Assembly: GCA_019188255.1 (NCBI GenBank)
Contig: JAETXT010000008.1
Span: 620,001-684,000 of the forward strand
DNA: 64,000 bases
Source: Verticillium longisporum
Lineage: Eukaryota > Ascomycota > Sordariomycetes > Glomerellales > Plectosphaerellaceae
Reading direction: 5' to 3'
In this document: piece after piece, positions 11,752-23,327 of the stretch
Layout of the letters: the number at the start of each line of letters is the position of its first letter
Numbering within the stretch: position 1 is the first letter of the stretch
Made by a program: the position numbers and the translations under genes
Notes under the pieces: generated by a model
The model's input: the letters and a program-made list of their open reading frames with translations, nothing else
The model's database searches: none
Told to the model about the DNA's origin: nothing

Positions 11752-12641
11752 CTTGGAGAGGTCTGCGGTCTGCGACCAGCTGGATGTCGATCTATGTCAG
11801 GATGAGCCCGCGGCAGATGGCGTCGTGGGCGAGGTGAAGCTGTCGTGGTGATGGTGGGGCTCAGCGACGACTGACGTTGTGGCAGCATCAGCCAGGCAAG
11901 CCGGGCCAGGCTGCATCTGGATGGACACCTGGAGGGGTGGGGCAGGAGGCTGGAGCAAGGCCGGATCAACTCCGGAGAAATGGGCCCAGCAACCCCTCCA
12001 AAGCACGTGCCTCGTGCCTTGTGCCTCGTGTGTCTGCGCCCCTCGCTTCGCCACCTGGACCCCCATTGGTACACAAAGGTGGATCTCGATTTGACGGGTG
12101 CCTAGCCCGGTCACCTGATCTCGCTCGCCCAACGCGCCTCGATCTGAGGGGGCGAATTTGCCGCGAGGATCCTCGTCGCGCCCTTCCGTCCGTCTTGAAC
12201 AAGGTCAGGGGTTCGCGCCTGGTACACACGTTCCTTTTTCCTTGCCCACTGCAGGCAAGGCATCTATCGACATTCATCGCCATCAGCTCTTCTGTCGCGA
12301 CAAAAGCGGTCGCGATATCCCCGCGATCACGGCCATTGATTTGGCACAGAGCTTTCCTGAAACCCTCGTCGCGCCACTGACTCGAGGTTGAGTTTTCTTT
12401 CATCCATCTTTTTCCGCCCTTTACGACGCACCTCCGGGTTCTCCCCCACAGACCGCGACGGCCAAGTGACTCTTCCGCACCCTTGCCTCCTGGTCAAAGC
12501 TAAAGCTTTGATGATGCTTGTTATAGAGTCAGCATCTCCCCCTGCTGCTGCCACCGCTGCTGCTACTTCTCTCCCACACGTAGCGGAAACTGACAGATAC
12601 CCCACAGCACGCTCTTCCATACAAACACACTATTCGATCGA
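11752..12641. promoter_or_regulatory. Divergent promoter region between ARPC3 and the 12.6 kb gene
   Basis: The two flanking genes point away from each other across about 890 bp. Frames here are short and unconvincing. Pyrimidine-rich runs lie before 12642 (near 12400-12480 and 12530-12560), typical of fungal core promoters and leaders. No clear TATA box or specific operator was identified. Confidence 0.45.
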
Positions 12642-14276
12642 ATGGGCTCCATCGCGGACATGTTCGCGACCAAGATGGACGCCACTACGGACGTTGCTGC
12701 AGCCACACCGTCGAGCTCGACAGGATCGACACCAAACCCGCCGTCGTCAGCGACACCGACCCCACCATCGCCAGTCGCGGCCGCTGCGCCAGTCTCCAAA
12801 CGACGTTTCACACCGCGGCGGATCTACCGACCAGAAGCCAACTCTCTCTACGACCTCATGTGGGACGAGGCTGGCTCCACGCTCTTCATGAAGCCCATCT
12901 TCTGGACCGACATGCACTCGCGTCTTCTCGACATTCGCTACGTCGAGCTCCCCGGTGCCAAAACATCAAGGCCACGCAAGACTTCTACCAGGCGTCGCCA
13001 CGCGCCGAGAGCCTCTGCAGGCAGCTCACCCAGCTGCAGCACCCCGAACTCAACGGCCCTTACGAGACGGATCACATATACGAGGCCATCGAAACACTCT
13101 ATCCGTCGACGAGACTCACTGCAGCCCCGCCGCGCGGCATGATCGACCTGAACATGTACTTCTCCGGCCTCCTGTACCCCAGCGCATGTCGCGTCCAGCT
13201 CATGTGGGAATGCGGCCCCGCCCAAGATGCCCTCTGCGAGTCGTTCCAGACCGTCTCCACACGCCCTGCCGAATCATTACCCGGCAGTCTCAACGCCAGC
13301 GCAGTTCTCCCGCCTCGGTCCTCGGCAGCCGCGCGGGAACCGACGCTCGCGTACATCTGCAAAAAGTTCATCCACGACTCGCGCTCCAACATGTACCGCG
13401 CCTTCCGCGGACCCAAGAACAAGGGCAACTCGCCCGTCGAAAGCCTCTGCCGGCTGCGCTCGAAACGCCTCATGCCGAGCAACACGGACGAGGACCCGGC
13501 CTTTGCCGGCACCCTCCTCGCCATGGCCCAGAAGCGCTTCTACCACAACGCGCCCTCGGCCATTGGCCGCTCGCGCAACGCCCGGCGCCACGCGCCCAAG
13601 CCCCAGCCGGCCCCCGCCTTCCACGACGTGACGGTCCACCTCATGACAAACGACGACGACGGCAACGAGCTCATCGTCTACACGGCCGTCGTCACCGCCG
13701 CCTTCCTCGAGCGGTTCCACCGCCCCGACCAAGACGCCCGCCGGCATGAACGCCCCGGGCGAGGCGACCCTCACCGACCTCGGCATGAAGATTGAGTACA
13801 CAAAAGTCCCCATCTGGCCCGTCGTCGGCCTCAAGGAGCGCCTCGGCAAAGCCCTGGGCAGAGACCTCATTGGCGACTTTGACGAGAACGACATTGACAT
13901 GCTCGGATCGCAGAAGAGGCCGAGCGAGAACAGCAGTCACGGTGGCAGCAGCAGCAGCAGCAGCAACAGCAACAGCAACCCGAACAAGCGCGCGGCGCCC
14001 GCCGATGAGGAAGACGGCGGCCGTGACCGCAGACCCAGCGATGAGCAGCGTGACGAGGCGGGACTGGATTACGAGGCCAGAGCCAAGGCGCTCATCGCAT
14101 CGATCTGGGACGGTGGCAGCAGCGACGGCGGCGGAGGCGGCGACGACTCCTCCGACGAGGAGCAGGCACAGACGTCCTCGAACAGCCGGAAACGGCGCCG
14201 GCTGACCAACGGTCGCCGCATCGACGAGTCTGGGCGGCAGGGGGTGGCGGCCAAGAGCAGGCAGCTGGTCGAGTGA
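12642..14276 (+). CDS. Conserved-looking fungal protein of unknown function, frame broken twice
   Basis: I do not recognise the family. The reading frame starts at 12642 (MGSIADMFATKMD), with a Ser/Thr/Pro/Ala-rich N-terminus. It then runs through an ordered stretch (RRIYRPEANSLYDLMWDEAG, YVELPGAK). To continue sensibly it must gain a base near the A-run at 12960-12963 and lose a base near 13731-13740. With both shifts one open frame of about 544 codons results. The middle reads as a compact domain (GMIDLNMYFSGLLYPSACR, AYICKKFIHDSRSNMYRAF, HDVTVHLMTND). The C-terminus is low in complexity: Ser/Asn run, acidic DDSSDEE and a basic KRRRL, suggesting a nuclear protein. The two shifts compensate each other and the sequence between is free of stops, so consensus error is as likely as a true pseudogene. 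Confidence 0.6.
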
Positions 14277-14676
14277 TTTGGCCCTTTTTGCACTTCTCCA
14301 CGCAGGCGACTTCAGCATGCGTGCGTGCCGTTCTTTTTCCACATGTAGTAGACAATTATCACGAGCAAAACGCGTTATGATAGCGGGCAGCGGCGTGGCG
14401 TCGTTGGTTCCAGCATGGCCCATAGAAGGAAGACAGGGACATGGTCAGGGGCCCGGGGTTCATGGTGTTTCGGGTTTGAGAAGGGAAAACGGTTTCGACA
14501 GTCGTTACTTTTTTATTTTGATCGGGGAAGGGGGAGGCACTTTGTGATTTCTCAGTTGTTATACCTTTGCTGTTAAAAAAAAAATGACTATAGCAAATCT
14601 GAACCCGGCATGAATTCCTTTTTCCAACTTCACAGCGGCACGTGTGCTTTGCTCCTCGCATGATGCACACGCACGC
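14277..14676. other. Convergent 3' region between the 12.6 kb gene and the kinesin gene
   Basis: About 400 bp between two stop codons. An A9 run lies at 14575-14583, and T-rich words lie nearby, as expected for fungal 3' ends on both strands. No gene is seen. Confidence 0.4.
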
Positions 14677-16691
14677 CTACAGCGTTTCATAGTAATACCG
14701 CGTCGCAACATCATACTCGAGCAGCACCTCGGCCACCATGCGCTCGACGGGCACGACAACCTGCCGCCACAGACTGACCTCGAACGCGTTGGGCATGAAC
14801 CCAGGCGTCACCCGGGCGCAGTGGTACCGCCCCTGCGCCTGCGGCTCGTCGGCACCCAGCACGACGGCGAGGTTGCGCCCCGGCAGCGGCATGGGCATGT
14901 CGGCGGGGGGGTCAAACGCGACGACGAGGCCGGGGCGTATGCGCTCGGTGAACGGCACGCCCGCCATGTCGGGTCGCGGGTCGGCGCTCGACATGCCCAT
15001 CTTTTCAGGGGCCGTCGCGGCGGCGGCGGCCTTGGTGTCGACGGGCGTGGCCGTGGCGCGCTGCGAGTCGACGTGGAGGCGCCAGAACTTGGCCTGGAAG
15101 GCGCGGGCCTGGTCGTCGGTCACGCCGGGGCTGCGGAGGCAGCGCGTGAGGAACTCGGGGACGGGCAGGCGGAGGAGCTGGGCGCCCGACTCGGAGGGGG
15201 CGAGGATCTGCGGGACGACGGGCGGCGTGCCGGACTGTGTTGTCAGTGGATGTACGTGCATGTGCAGCGCATCTTGGCATTCATGCCATGCATCTCCCGA
15301 CCTGGCTCGGACCTCAGCCTCCGACCTGGGCTCCGACCTGAGGCTCGGACCTCAGCCTCGGACCTGAGGGCGAGAGATGAGGGACGAAAACAAGAAACCA
15401 AGAGAAGAACTCACATTCTTCCCGACCCACGCCCGAACCTGCTCGTTCGACCACGTCGCCGGCTTGCCAGCATCAAACCTCACAGCCGGGGCCGCAGGCG
15501 CGACGACCCGCAGCATCTCGGCGTAGCGCAGCGTGTTCTTGCTCGCGCCGACGTCGGCGAGGCAGGGGTTGACGCAGGCGACGACGACGGTGCGGCAGGC
15601 GCGCGAGGCGGCGGGGTCGAAGACGTGCTTGAGGACCTTGGTCACGGCGCTCTGGCGAAAGGGCACGTAGGGCGGCTTTGTCTTTTTCTGGCCGGCGGCG
15701 GCGGCGGCAGTGACATGGTCGGCGGCGGCGCGGCCGCGGATGCAGTCTTTGAGGACGGACAGGCTGACGTTGATCTCGCGCGTCTCGCGCATGCGGTCGG
15801 CGCCGTGGGTGGCGACGTCGCGGGCGGCCTCGGAGCCGGCGAGGTCGACGAGGTAGAGCAGGCCGTCGTCGGCGTCGGGCAGGGCCGGGTTGGCGAGGCG
15901 CAGGCGGCAGATGGCGTGGGAGCGCGACGACGCGTCGTTCTTGGTGGTGGAGGCGGTGCGGCGAAAGCGGGCGGCGGCGTCGACGTGGGCGAGGAGCGCG
16001 GCGAGATCGGTGACGGGGTGCTCGGCGGCGCCGGCGAGGTGGGTCGCGCCGAACGAGTCCTCGAGGACGGAGACGGGCTTGCGGGCGTTGAGGAGGTCGG
16101 CGGCGGCGTTGCCGGCGAGCTCGACGATGGAGACGTGCATCTCTCGCCGGCCCTCGAGCGTGCCGGCCGTCAGCGTCTCGGCGACGAGGCGCTCGAGGGC
16201 GCTGACGGTGTACGTCTTGCCCGAGCCCGTCTGGCCGTAGGCGAAGACGGTGCTGACGCCGCCGCCCCAGGCCCAGGCCACGAGGGGGTGGATCAGGTCG
16301 TGGTAGATGTCCTCGGTGGACGTGTCAACGCCGTAGAACTTGTCGACACGGTAGTTGAAGGACTGCGCGGTCGGTCAGAAAGGCGACACGGACATGTGGG
16401 CTGCGGAGGAGGCAAACAAACATTCAGACCCGGTAATCCCCTGACTGGCCGCCTCAGCTCGTGGAGGTCGACATGGCCCGTCGTGTGCTCACGAGGGAAG
16501 AGGCCAGGCACCATGCCCGAAGACAGCTCGTCGCCGAGCATGGGCCGCAGCCGCGTCACGATGACAATGCCGGCATCTTCTTTGGTCTCGCCAATCCCCT
16601 TCGAGACGGGAGCAGGAGGAGGCCTGTACGCCGCGACGAGGCGCAGGTACCGCTGGGCGTGTTCGAGGATGAATTCGTCCGTCACGTTCAT
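14677..16691 (-). CDS. Kinesin-family motor protein with an SAM-like segment after the motor
   Basis: This is a microtubule motor. Minus-strand exons are 16691-16422, 16362-15415 and 15234-14677, with introns of 59 bp (GTTTGT donor) and 180 bp (GTGAGT donor); all joins are phase 0, giving 591 residues. Motor motifs: VTRLRPML near residue 45, the P-loop GQTGSGKT near 133, switch I NDASSRSH, switch II LVDLAGSE and the NVSLSVLKDCI helix. After the motor comes WSNEQVRAWVGKN, which resembles the opening of a SAM domain, then a folded-looking tail rich in aromatic residues near the end (RYYYETL). No long coiled coil is visible, so it may act as a monomer or as a kinesin-13/KIF24-type protein. I am sure of the kinesin call and unsure of the subfamily. 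The exact first-intron donor is inferred from family alignment. Confidence 0.85.
15290..15372. repeat. Short GC-rich direct/inverted repeats in a kinesin intron
   Basis: The words cggacctcagcctc, cgacctgggctc and cgacctgaggctc recur about every 12-26 bp inside the 180-bp second intron. Ctcag and ctgag versions can pair with each other, so a hairpin in the pre-mRNA is possible. No function is known. Confidence 0.5.
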
Positions 16692-17607
16692 TGCGAGAGG
16701 ATGATTTCGGCAGCCAATTGGGCGATGAATTGAGATGGTTGGTTGTCTGACGGCTCCGAGAGTACTGCTCCTGCTCCGAGATGAATGGAGCAAGGTCGGA
16801 TCATGGTATTTATCGAACAGGCCTCGCGCCCTTTCGTACGCCGGTGATGGATGGATGCACAGGAGACCAGAGACGCGCGCAAGCCCGAAGAAGCACCGGG
16901 CCTTTTCTCCTCTCACCGCATTGACAATGGTCTGATCGCCCCAGGCAGCCGAATTGTCATGACCATTGTTGTCTTGTTTTGGCTAATGGCTGATGCCTAC
17001 GAGGCGTCTCCTGGAGTCATGGTGATACCTTCGTCTTGGCCTTTCCAATCAAGAGCGGGGGCGTGTGGCGACGCGAGGCGGGGGGCCGTCGGTCATGAAG
17101 GAAGGAGCGGCGAGCGCCTTCCCAGGCAGCGACCGACGGGTCCTCCCAGCTGTCGCCGGCTGGTCAAGCCAAGCCTCCTACCAGTTGTCATCGGCTGTCC
17201 AAGCCAAACCTCCTTTCTAGCCTGACTCGAGCCAGCAACAGCAGATATGTGTACGCATTGAGTAACTCCAAAAAATGATGCCAACCCCCTATGACCTCTC
17301 TCTACATCATTCAGACGCCGTGCGCTCCTGGGGCGCGGTATCAGCTCTAAAAAGCCCAAAACACAGCCGTGGATGCCGTCCAGGTTCGAAGCCTTCCAAG
17401 ACAGACCAGGAGAGAGGACACAAGCCAAATACACCATGAGATGGCCTCCGTGTGCGTCGTGCATCCCTTGCCTATTCTCTTTTCCTTCCTCATGCCCAAT
17501 CAATCCATAAGAGTCGGAAGCCCGAGAGTGAGAAAAAAAGAACAAAAAAAAAGAACAGAAAAAGAAAACCCTCGAGCTCCAGATCTCCGTCCTCCCCTTC
17601 TTGCTCC
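16692..17607. other. Kinesin 5' region and histidine kinase 3' region
   Basis: Both neighbours are on the minus strand, so this holds the kinesin promoter and the kinase 3' end. A 35-bp sequence is duplicated in tandem at 17145-17179 and 17180-17214, with most differences being C/T. An A-rich run is present at 17534-17567. No gene is seen. Confidence 0.45.
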
Positions 17608-20600
17608 TCAGTCCAGCCGCAGCAAGTTTCGCGACTCAAGCACAGACGCCATGTCCTTCAACCGCACCGGCTTCGTCAGAAAGAGGTTGATGCCGCTGAC
17701 AAACGCCTCGTCCTGCGCGCTCTCCGACGCCAGACCCGACAGCGCAATGATCGTGATGGGCTGCAGCTGCTTCTCGCGCTCAAAGGTCCGGATGCGCCGC
17801 GTCGCTTCGAACCCATCCATGACGGGCATGGAAATGTCCATGAATATGCAGCTGTATCCTTCGGGCTCGGTCCGGTATGCCTCGTACGCTTCCAGACCGT
17901 TCGTGGCCGTGCCGAGCGGCCGCCCCAGCTTCTTGACGTACGAAGACAGGATCCGAAGGTTGATGCTGTTGTCGTCCACCAGCAGGAATTTGCGCGCCTT
18001 TTCACCCGTCTCCGACAGCGACACCGTACACTCCGACGGCGGTGTCTGCACGTACCGGCCCCTCCACGACAGGATGGACCCTGGCGTCTGCGATCGCTCC
18101 GTCACCGGCGAAGCGGCGGCCTGAGAGGAAACCCCAGGGCGCGCCGTCGACGGCTGCCCCGCCTTCCCTTCCTCGAGGTCCGGGGACTCGACAGCCGCAC
18201 CCGCCTCGTCGGCTGTCCCTTGTGGAGGCGGCCTTGGCCGTGTTGGAGGAAGATGCAGCTCGGCTGGAACAAAGTCCAGCGACTGCGATGATTGCATTGC
18301 GAGCCATCGCTGGCAGGCGAGGAGCAGGATCTTGGCGAGCTTGCGCGGGCCGAGCCTGTCGTCTTTGCGTTAGCACAACACGTTCACTCTCGAGGGTCAG
18401 TACAATGAAGCACGCGTAACGTACGGTTGAGAAATGAACTCAAACACCCCCTCCGTCTGGGCGGCTTCCGCCGATGTCGAACGGTCGAAGGCCAGGAGGG
18501 GGTTGGCGCACACAACGACGCAGGGCGGGTTCCTGAACGTCGACACATCAACATCCGGCATGGCGTGCTCAGCAACAAGGACGACATCGGGCACGAGCGT
18601 CTCCGTATCCGACAAGACCTCCATCTTGAGCCAGTCGCGACAGATGCCTTCGGTCAGGCCGCGGCCGAACCCATCACGACCCGGCTTCGCCCGCGCTTGC
18701 GCGCCCGTGTCATCCCCGTGGGACTCACTGAAGCCGCTGAGGAGAACCCGCAGACCCTTGAGATCGGAAACGTGCGCTGCGAACTCGTCGTCGTCGCTCA
18801 TGTACTCGGACTCATTGGTGGCGGCTTGCAGAGGCACCGACACTGTGACTGTTGTCCCGACTGCTACCCGGCTCTTCACGCTGATCTTGCCGTCGAGGTT
18901 GGTGACGATCTGCTTGACGAGGGACAGACCAAGGCCCGTCCCGGCGCTCAGATGGTCTTCCTGCGCGAACGCGCGGAAAAGATGATTCTGCAGATAGTCT
19001 TCGCCGATGCCCTTGCCCGTGTCGGCTACCACGAGGACGACCTTGCGCGAACGCGGTGTGACGTCGTGGTTGGCAGACACGGGTGACGTCTCTTGTCGTA
19101 GGGACACTACGATGGACCCTTCTTGCGTGTACTTGAGGGCGTTGCCAACGAGGTTGAGAACCACGCGGCGGAACGCACCGGGTGATGTGTGGAAGATCCA
19201 GCTGCACTGCGGGTCGAGGTCGAGGGAGACAAAGACGCGGTTGAACCCCAGATCAATGGGATTGGGGCCAGTCATCTGGGTAGAACCAAAGTCCTGCATG
19301 GCATTATGTGCGTCCATCCGACGGTTGGCCTCGGCATCCACATACCGCGTCTTCTTGTGCTTGCCCAACTGCGCCATGGATGTGTACTGAAAGTTGAAGC
19401 CCGCGAAAACACTTTCCACAACGTCCTCGACCAGCAAATCGAGAGGCACATTAGACTCAAGCACCCGCACGCCAGCTTCAATCGACAATTGTCGAATCGT
19501 AGGCCACGGATAGGGCCTGCGCATAGACTCGGGGCTTCGCGGTCGAGTGGAAGCAGCTGCCTTGGCCATCGTCGTAAATTTGTTGATCTTGGAGAAGTCG
19601 AGTAGATGATCGAGCGTGTCCATGAGTGTCCTGCCACACGTCTCAATGGTGTGTAGAATGTTTCCCTGGAAGACGGTCAAGCCCGTGTCGTGAAGCAGCT
19701 CGGTTGCCAGGATGACGCCGTGAAGCGGGGAGCGTAGTTCGTGAGAGAGCGAGCTCAAGGCGTCTGATTTCGCCTTGTCCGCCTGAAGCGTCTCAAGGCG
19801 CGCCATCTCAGACATGGCGAGAACGCCGAAAGCCGTCAGGAAGCTGAGCTCGCCAGCAACGGTAAACACCCGGGCCGGTGTGTTGGTGTAGACGAACCCC
19901 CCCGCGCGCCATCGATCCTTCTTCGAATCCCGGACGGGGACAAAGGCGACGCATTGCGCTCCTGGGAATGCTCGCAGAATGGCGGTACCCTCACGGTGCC
20001 GGGCCCAAGGGTGGTTGCGACGTCGGGACGGCGCAGGGGAAGAACGAGGATTTGCGTGTGTGAGCATGCCTGGCAACGCTGTCAAGCGGTCGTCTTCAGA
20101 GGAGTCGGTCAGGCGCAGCTCGCCGTTGGGGCGGAAATTGAATATCTTGCCGTCGGGGTAGCGTCGAAGCAGACGCGCCATAAAGCCTTCGGGCAGGGTG
20201 GCGCGCATGGCCGAGGGCCGCGCGCCGTTGATGCTGGACGCGTCCGTCGTGGCGAAGCCGAGCACACGGCAGTCTGGTGCTGCGTTCTCGCCGCCAGAGG
20301 AGGAGAGAGCGTCGCTGCTGCTCGCTGACTGTGCTGCGACGTCGCCATGGTCCGAGTGGGACTTGACGTTGCTGAGGCCGCCAAACGATCGGACGTGTGC
20401 GTCGAAGAAGACGCATCCTTCGACCTCGATGGACTCCCGAATCATGTTGGCCGCTTTGGAAAATATCGTGCCGACGCTGTTGCCCTGCAAATCATGTGGG
20501 CGAAGGAACACGGGACTTTTCAACGAGGTGTTTGAGCTCCTGGAACTGCTACTCGAGTGGTGCGGGGTGGAGGCACGGGAATATGGCTGATAAGCAGATT

Positions 20601-21599
20601 CGTTCAGGGACTGGTCAACAGCCTTTGAGGTGGCGAGGGACACGCGTGCCTGCTCATCTGCTTCGAGTATGCGGTCCTCCTCAGACCGCTGGAGGTCTTG
20701 TTGGCGGGCATCGAGGGCTCCTTCGTGGGACGGATCGTCCTGAAAGGCCGTCGTCGTGTCGTCGTGACGCCAGCCGGAGATGGTGGCCGCTCCCTCGACG
20801 AAGGATCCCAGGCCCCTGTTCATTCGTGCGCCTCGCCGCGCTGTGGCAGCTGCCCTTCCGGCCTCAAAGTGCTCCGTGATGGCCTTGGACAAGTTGCGAA
20901 GCACGCGGGTCATGTGCAGGCTCCAGTCGTCACGCAAGACGGTATCGACGACGCTGAGCACGCCCATGTTGACACCTTTGGCGGTACGGATGGGCACGCC
21001 GGCGAAGAACTTGGCTGGAGAACCGGGGCCGCAATAGAGGGTCGAGGCGAAGCGCTTGTCCTGTTCGAGGTCGGGCACACAGAGGACGGGCAGCGTCGTC
21101 GATCCTTCGCCTTGCTCGGTGGCGAGGGAGTCGAGAGGGTACAGCACGGCCTCGCAGACGCCGAAGCGTCGGGGGATGGCGGTGCCACAGAGCCAGAGGT
21201 CATGGTCGTGGTCGGCGGCGCGCAGGCCGGGAACGAGAGGCAGGGAGGGTGTGGCCTCGGCAATGATGTGCTGATAGTCGCAATCGAAGACGGAGACGAG
21301 CGCACGAGGTGTGCCGGTCTGGCATGCGGCAAGCTGGGCCAGGGCCGTCAGGACAGTGTCGGGAGAGGTCTCTAGCTGGGGCAGCGGCAGCGCCCGAGGT
21401 TGTGGATTCTGTTTCGTCGTGGTAAACAGCGCCGGATAGTACCTAGAGGGGGGCCGGACACATGGAGTCAGCCAAAGGGTTCGGGTCAGAATCGAGGCAG
21501 CATCAGGTCAGTCTCGAGAGGAGAAACAGACTTGAAGGTTTCGTGCTCGCGCGAGGATTCGGACACGATCCTCAGAGGAGCTGCTTGGCGTTCAGCCAT
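17608..21599 (-). CDS. Hybrid histidine kinase (GAF, HisKA, HATPase, receiver)
   Basis: This is a two-component phosphorelay sensor, probably cytosolic because no membrane segment is visible. Minus-strand exons are 21599-21532, 21442-18425 and 18355-17608, with introns of 89 and 69 bp, giving 1277 residues. The first join reads ETFKYYPAL, which supports the short first exon. A GAF-like region spans roughly residues 50-260 (PRALVSVFDCDYQ, WLCGTAIPRRFGV, FFAGVPIRTAKGVNMGVLSVVD). The dimerisation/phosphoacceptor box SSLSHELRSPLHG lies near 589. The ATP-binding G boxes (VADTGKGIG, GTGLGLSLVKQIV) lie near 830-865. The C-terminal receiver has KFLLVDDNSINLRIL and the acceptor Asp in IFMDISMPVMDGF near 1200. 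The layout fits fungal hybrid kinases; I do not assign a class. A (CAG)10 run lies upstream at 21973. Confidence 0.9.
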
Positions 21600-21971
21600 G
21601 GCTGACGACCCGCTCGCTTGGGTGCAGGGTCCTGTCGCCTCGAGATGGCGGATGCCTGTGCGAGATTCGAAGCGAGGGGCAGGCCTTCGGGGGTACGGCG
21701 ATGATGCTCCGATGGCGTTCGTGCAGGCAGAACAAAGATGTGCTTGCCGTCGCCGGTGATTTGGTCGGTAGCGTCCTGTTGGGGTTCAAAGCATCGACAT
21801 AGCTGAAGGTGGGTTCGTTGGATGTTGGATGGCAAAAAGGTGATCAGCGCCGTGACATCATGGACGCAGGCGCAAAGTGGCAGAGGATTCAAGGAGGGGC
21901 ATGGCAATCGCCAGAGAAGCAAATGAAGGTGTAGATGCAAGGCAGGCTAGGGTGGTGCAACGAGGTACCTG

Positions 21972-22003
<32 letters not shown>

Positions 22004-23327
22004 GAAATGGTTGTTCGTCTTGTGATTTGTGATTTGAAGAGAGGGTGAGGTGAGGTCTGCATCAGCTTCTGCTTGGCCAGACCAGAGACAGGAACGGGTG
22101 GTGGTCCTTTGGGGGGTCTTGTGAGGGCGGGGCAGGCACAACCACTCTGTGCATACTAGGTACCTAAGATAGGTAGATAGAGCATGGGATTGTGGTCATG
22201 GTGGGCAAAGCCCCAAGGAAATCAACGCAATCAGGAAAGAGAATCGCATGTGTCGGGGAAGCTGCGAGTGGGCCGGTCCAGGCCCTGCCCGGTCTGAGGT
22301 CCATTCGCCAGCTACCCATCTTCGATCCAAGCCTTGAGGCCCCACATGAGACCCAGAAACCCAGCGGCCAAAAGCCAGAGCCCAGAGCCCAGAGGCCCAG
22401 CGCTCCTAACGCCGGAGCTACCTGACGCCCGTGGCCCGTGCAGGCTCGATCTCGATCTCTGCTACCACGGAACCGAGGAAGCCCGGCATTTTGGCCATCC
22501 GCATGCAGTGCCTAAGGTACCTACCTTAGTTGGTTGAATCTAGTCTTCCAGAGCTTCGAGGTACTTACCTGCCTACCAGGGACCGTAAGGTACCTTACGT
22601 ACAAAAGGGCAGGTACCTACACGAGCTCAGTAGATAAGACAGGCAAGCTGCCTTGGTAGGCATCTTCAGCCAGCGATCTGCATTTGGCCTACCATCCCGC
22701 ATCACCCGTGCCGATCCCTTGTTCTAGGTCCGTTACCCAACCTATTCGTGCCCCGCATGGCGCCCATTGGCTCTTGGTGCTGCGTCTTCAAAGCTCGAGT
22801 TGGCACATTTCATACGATCCCATGAGGATGGCATGCCGCGTTTTTATTGGGAGGGGGGGGGTTATTGTTTTTACTTCATTTTGAGCCCCACTTGTGTGCT
22901 GTTTCCTGCCTTCTCTTCGTTTCCAATGTGGACAGCATGCACATCTGTACTCCTCAGCCCGGCCTCCGAATTTCGAGTCACAAATGAGTCGGCCAGCAGG
23001 CATTCGGCATGCGCCCGGGAGTCAATGGCCGTCTCCTCAGGGCACATCTGCCACTGCGTGCACCGTCCCTTATAATGGCAAAGAAGGCACTTCCACCATG
23101 CCAGATCTCGGACGAGGTCTGTGGTCAGGCGTCGAATTCAGCGACAGTCCAAGTCACCGCGTGACTGTGCGCATCGATGGAAAGAAGAGAAAGGGAGAGG
23201 TAGATTGCAGGGCGCAGACATACCATGTCCAGTAGATCCCTGGTCATCATCCTCACTAGTAGGTCAAGGAGTCACGATATTCGTTACCCCACGTCAGAAC
23301 GCTCCCCAGCGAGGCACCTTCGTCAGT
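21600..23327. other. Long upstream region of the histidine kinase; no gene seen
   Basis: This 1.7-kb stretch has a (CAG)10 microsatellite at 21973-22002. At 22500-22640 there are many copies of the palindromic words ggtacc, aaggtacctt and gtacgt, common as low-complexity DNA between genes of many ascomycetes. A G9 run lies at 22853-22861. Open frames are short and overlap on both strands. The kinase promoter and leader should lie near 21600-22100. Confidence 0.5.
21973..22002. repeat. (CAG)10 microsatellite
   Basis: Ten perfect CAG units lie about 370 bp upstream of the histidine kinase start codon and are not inside any credible coding frame. They may vary in number between strains. Confidence 0.9.

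Noticed and set aside
14644..16704. A 686-codon plus-strand frame
   Set aside because: It is the antisense of the kinesin gene; the minus strand has all motor motifs and splice sites.
17385..17405. ggttcgaagcc resembling a tRNA T-loop
   Set aside because: The five bases on either side do not pair, and no upstream A-box fits.
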